The notes under the pieces were generated by a model that worked only from the letters and a program-made list of their open reading frames with translations, ran no database searches and was not told the DNA's origin. Made by a program: the position numbers and the translations under genes. A stretch of 64,000 nucleotides of DNA from Stratiolaelaps scimitus. Taxonomy: Eukaryota > Arthropoda > Arachnida > Mesostigmata > Laelapidae. Shown piece after piece: positions 60,339 to 64,000 of this stretch (positions within the stretch are counted from its first letter, which is position 1; each line of letters begins with the position of its first letter). The DNA is taken from positions 20,377,501 through 20,441,500 of the forward strand of contig JABWDB010000001.1 in assembly GCA_019614645.1 (NCBI GenBank), read 5' to 3'.

Positions 60339-61875
60339 ATGTCATCGGGTTCTACCGCCAAGAGTAGGAAGCTGACGCGAGAGGACGAACTTCTTCAGCA
60401 GTTCTCGAATAATGTGACGAGCAAAAATTCGGCCCTGTTCTATGGCAATGCTCTCATTGTCTCGGTTCTCCCCATATGTAAGTACTGTATACTTGTACAT
60501 TGTTATTTATAGGTGAACATGAGTTTTCTAACTGACACAAGCTAGCGGAATAAACGGCAACTTTCCGTGAGCCTGCTGCGTATCTGGAACATCTAAGTGT
60601 TCACAGCTGAGCAAAGAATCAGATGGAGCATCTGGTGCATGTCCTGTAATCTCTACCCTGTATTGCTGGCTATCATCGTGTGATAGAAATATTTAGAAGT
60701 TGGACACAAAGACGCGTACTGCGGGCACATGAAGTTCTGTTTTTCAAAAAATAAACTTACGACCAATACCTATGTGGTTTACTCGCTGTGTCTTCGTACA
60801 ATGTCTCGTGCAGATTATCGAGGGATACCAAGCCGCTAGCTTGAGAGCAGGAACACATTTAGCGTTTGTTAGTCATACCAGAGTGTTGAGACAAAAATCA
60901 ATCGATGCTCCGGTCAAATTATATATGAATGTTAAAATTATGTCATTCGATGTGTCATTCGAAAAGGCAGTACAAATTAATTGTGCAACAAGCAAAGCAC
61001 ACACAGTAGTACGAAAGTAGCGCGATCGTTAGGAGACGATTCCAGTTTCCGTTAGCAGCTTTCGACATCCTTCATCATTCATAGGAAGCGTTGTTCCCAC
61101 CCTAACGATTTGCTTTGCCTTCGCATACAATGTCAGGGCTGTTCTGGCGTATCCAACAGTTGGATCTACTTCCGAACGTGATTCTGTACTGTGCCGTTAC
61201 GGCGCTAGCGACGTACCTGATGGCGCTGGCGTATGGAAAAGTGCAGCTGGTTCAGAAGCACAAGCTGGCTCAGAAGAGGGAACAGGCAATCAATCGAGAG
61301 GTGGCGCAGGAGATCGGCGATAGAAAGGTAAGCGAACTGTCCACATGTTCCAACTATCTGAGTAGATTTTCTTAACCTCGTCGTGGGTTGCTATCGTGTT
61401 TTCATGCTTCCATGCGAAACATACAATGCTAGAACAAGTTGTGAACCATTATGAGATTATTTCGATTCTCATCGAGTGCCAGCAGCAGCAGTATTAGAGT
61501 CGTATCAACAGTACGTGTCGACATAGAATTTTTGGGTTATTTTGTAGAATCTGCTTATAACTCTCTCTTGTCCTAGCTGCTTAACTCCGTTGCTTAACAA
61601 TCTCTGAGTTTACTACGATTGTTCTTCTCTGTCGTTTCCCCAATTGACAGGTGTCTCGAGACGAGCGCGATGAACGAGTTCTGTGCAAAAAGAACGAAGT
61701 GGCACAATACGAAGCCACCAACTTTTCGATCTTCTACAACAACGCCCTCTTTCTCAGTCTAGTTGTCTTCTTCGGATTCTACCTGTTCCGTGCCTACCCT
61801 GCGGGCTTCAACTACATCATCTCAGTTGCGGGATCGGCTGGAATCGTCGCGTTCCTTTCTACCGGCAACAAATAG
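60339..61875 (+). CDS. SSR3: Translocon-associated protein subunit gamma (TRAP-gamma, SSR3)
   Basis: Exons 60339-60477, 61137-61327 and 61651-61875 (TAG), 184 aa (human 185). Multi-spanning ER membrane subunit of the TRAP complex, which sits at the Sec61 translocon and helps secretory and membrane proteins enter the ER. Visible: DELLQQFSNNVTSKNSALFY near the N-terminus, NALIVSVLPIWLFWRIQ across the exon 1/2 join (the join restores the conserved IW), a hydrophobic segment NVILYCAVTALATYLMALAY, a charged cytosolic loop LVQKHKLAQKREQAINREVA and SRDERDERVLCKKNEVAQYE, then two hydrophobic segments (ALFLSLVVFFGFYLF and NYIISVAGSAGIVAFLSTG). Donor GTAAGT after exon 1. AATAAA at 62,261-62,266 is a likely polyA signal. 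Confidence 0.96.
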
Positions 61876-64000
61876 AAGAATACCGAATTCGCCATCTCTT
61901 TATACATTCTACTCAATCTGAGTGCCCCATGCCGTACTGCCGTATGTCGAGCCAACGATGTTTGGGTCCGCTCTGCCACCGTGACATTTCTGAATCAAAA
62001 CCAAAATTTCGTACCGGCCACTCAAAGCTATCCAACGATTCCGTGTCCTGCCGGACTTGAATAGCTTTCGATCAATGCGATTGGTTCTTCGAACTAGGCT
62101 ATAATGTTTATTTTTTTGGTTAAACACGGGTACGTTAACACCGAATGGTCGAACAAAGCATCTTGGCGTTACGTCCAGCGCTTCTGGGAACACTGCGAAC
62201 AACTGAAAACCAACGGCACAGCGATTATTACTAGGCTAGACGTCTGTAGACAGTACTGTCAATAAAATACGAACGAATTAGCGACGTTCAGTGACGGATC
62301 GAGGCACGGACCTAAACGGATGTCGGCAAAATGTCTTATCGGACGCCAGAAAGAGATGAGTGGTTCACACCCGTATGCGAGTGCTTGATCTGTGTATTTC
62401 AATGCTGTATGTATTTGGTGTTAGGGATAAAAACGATGATGGTACGCATGAATGAAACTGTGAACGCAAAAGTCGAGAACGAGTGTAACAAGGAGCAATT
62501 CACTATTGTTGACGGGAGTACGCATCAGATACGACAAAAGGTGATCAAGCCGGAAGCTACAGAGAGAGAGCGAGTGGGAGAGACAGTTGAACTGTTACGA
62601 GACAGAGGTTGAGCGCCTGAATGTTAACGAACTTGGTGGTATTTAAACGAATTCGAGTGTTTGTCATTGAAAAATGCAACCGCAACCTATTATGCGTAAA
62701 CAAAAAAGAATCAACAAAAAAAAAGAACAGCGGTAAAATCATTAGAATAATCTTTTAGTCATATATTGAAAAAACACAAGCGGGGGGCTGAGAAAAACAA
62801 AGGTGGGTTTCTACTACAGTATCTATATTGTTTGTAAATAAATACCGATCCGTCCGTTCGGAATGAACGAATGGAGATGATAATCAAACTGTGTCTTTCT
62901 TGGCTAACACTGACAATGTGACGCGAACGACTATCAAACAAACTCACTGCCTAACTTACTATAAGGCATAATAACTACTGGGTTATTTCTTATAGGCAAT
63001 TGTATAGTATTTCATAACTTTTATTATTAGTTATTATTATTATTATCATCATCATCATTTTCTCATCATTGATTCAGTCTCATCATTTCGTCATGGTCAC
63101 ACACCATTGCCGGCGTTGTTACTTCTGCAGTATCGTCATTACGATCATTATGAAATGTGTATGTCATTGTAGGCAGAGTTCACGTATTGGGATCACCAAG
63201 TTTGTCCCCGTTACGTGGACGTAACAGCCACACGTCGCCTTTATAGCAATGACAGCGCTGATATGAGCATCCAAAACCAATAACAACGAACTCGGGGGGG
63301 GGCCCATATGTGAAGTGCAGAACACATTTGCACTCAAGCCCATTATACCATTGAAGCATTTTGTTGACGCGCCTCGCCAAAAACCGTGGTAACTAAGGGG
63401 CTCTCGGGATCCATTAACAACGACCGCTTTGATGAAACAAATATTTCGTAAAACGGAACGAGACGGAGGGAGGGAGTAGCTATAACTGGGTATTTCACGT
63501 TATCATCACCATCTATTATGCATGCTGTTTAATATGAAAATATTGGTATTGAAAATATATTCATATATATATATATATACTCTATGGGTAATAATATAGT
63601 AAATTTTCGCTTGTAGAACGCATGAAAATAAACATGAACCTAAATATATGTATATATATATATATATATATATAACAACCGTAATAATTATAATCATTAG
63701 AATGCATCAAATAGCAGTGGACTTCTAAAGTTACTTAGACTGTTTTTCCCCAGTAATGCTATTTTATTTTGAAAAATAGGCGCCAAAGCTTACGGCTTTG
63801 ATAGGACGTGGACTTTTTTCCTCCTATAATCTACAGTTGTAATATAGTAGTAGCCCCTCCATCGGTTCGTCGTGTTTCGTTCCTATATTTGTTATTTCTC
63901 TTGGCCTATTCATCAACATATGTAACACACGACTCGGACACTCCATCCCGTCACTTTCAGATCAGCTTTGCCTTCTTCCTTCGTGTTCTATCCCTCTCCA
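61876..64000. other. 3'UTR of TRAP-gamma, then intergenic
   Basis: After the polyA signal near 62,261 I see no supported gene. Low-complexity ATT/ATC trinucleotide repeats lie near 63,020-63,060 and (TA)n runs near 63,562-63,580 and 63,644-63,674. The ORF at 62,331-62,612 has no recognisable motif. Confidence 0.5.
63644..63674. repeat. (TA)n microsatellite
   Basis: TA dinucleotides with one interruption. Confidence 0.9.

Noticed and set aside
62331..62612. 93-codon ORF after TRAP-gamma
   Set aside because: Lies past the probable polyA site; no motif, low-complexity end.
1..64000. CRISPR arrays, operons, bacterial promoters or rRNA
   Set aside because: None seen. Introns, microsatellites and transposons show eukaryotic nuclear DNA.

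Overview
This window is eukaryotic nuclear DNA, almost certainly from an arthropod. Short coding exons are separated by GT..AG introns, (TA)n and other microsatellites are frequent, and there are decayed mariner, LINE and tRNA-derived SINE copies. The core is a tandem array of divergent ionotropic receptors (IRs). A chelicerate such as a mite or tick is my best guess, but the sequence alone does not prove it.

Layout. (1) At 1-2,800 is the 3' part of an AGC-like Ser/Thr kinase gene. (2) From 3.9 to 6.0 kb is a decayed LINE. (3) From 7.0 to 49.3 kb is the IR array, all on the + strand: five intact genes (called A, B, C, E, F here) and one wrecked copy (D). Every intact copy has seven coding exons with the same phases (0,0,1,0,0,2) and nearly the same exon lengths (45, 186, 310, 101, 120, 293, 262 nt). 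Products are 437-440 aa. Introns vary from about 170 nt to 2 kb, and the variable part holds the transposons. (4) From 51.8 to 62.3 kb are three conserved housekeeping genes: inorganic pyrophosphatase (+), prefoldin subunit 2 (-) and translocon-associated protein subunit gamma (+). The last two are divergent across about 0.8 kb.

How the IR genes look. Each protein has the IR/iGluR order: S1 lobe, M1, pore-loop region, M3, S2 lobe and a C-terminal M4. There is no amino-terminal domain and no visible signal peptide. The residue aligning with the glutamate-binding Arg of S1 is Tyr in all five copies. A short motif about 135-240 nt upstream of the first exon is shared by at least five copies and may be promoter or 5'UTR. 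The last exon plus about 0.55 kb of 3' flank is nearly identical in C and E although the exons before it differ strongly, which suggests recent gene conversion.

Most unusual points: the minimal IR architecture, patchwork homogenisation among copies, a nearly full-length mariner inside IR-B, several long near-perfect inverted repeats near the array, and a pyrophosphatase first exon with two in-frame starts (organellar-like and cytosolic). Exon joins were made by hand from splice consensus, reading frame and comparison of the copies.
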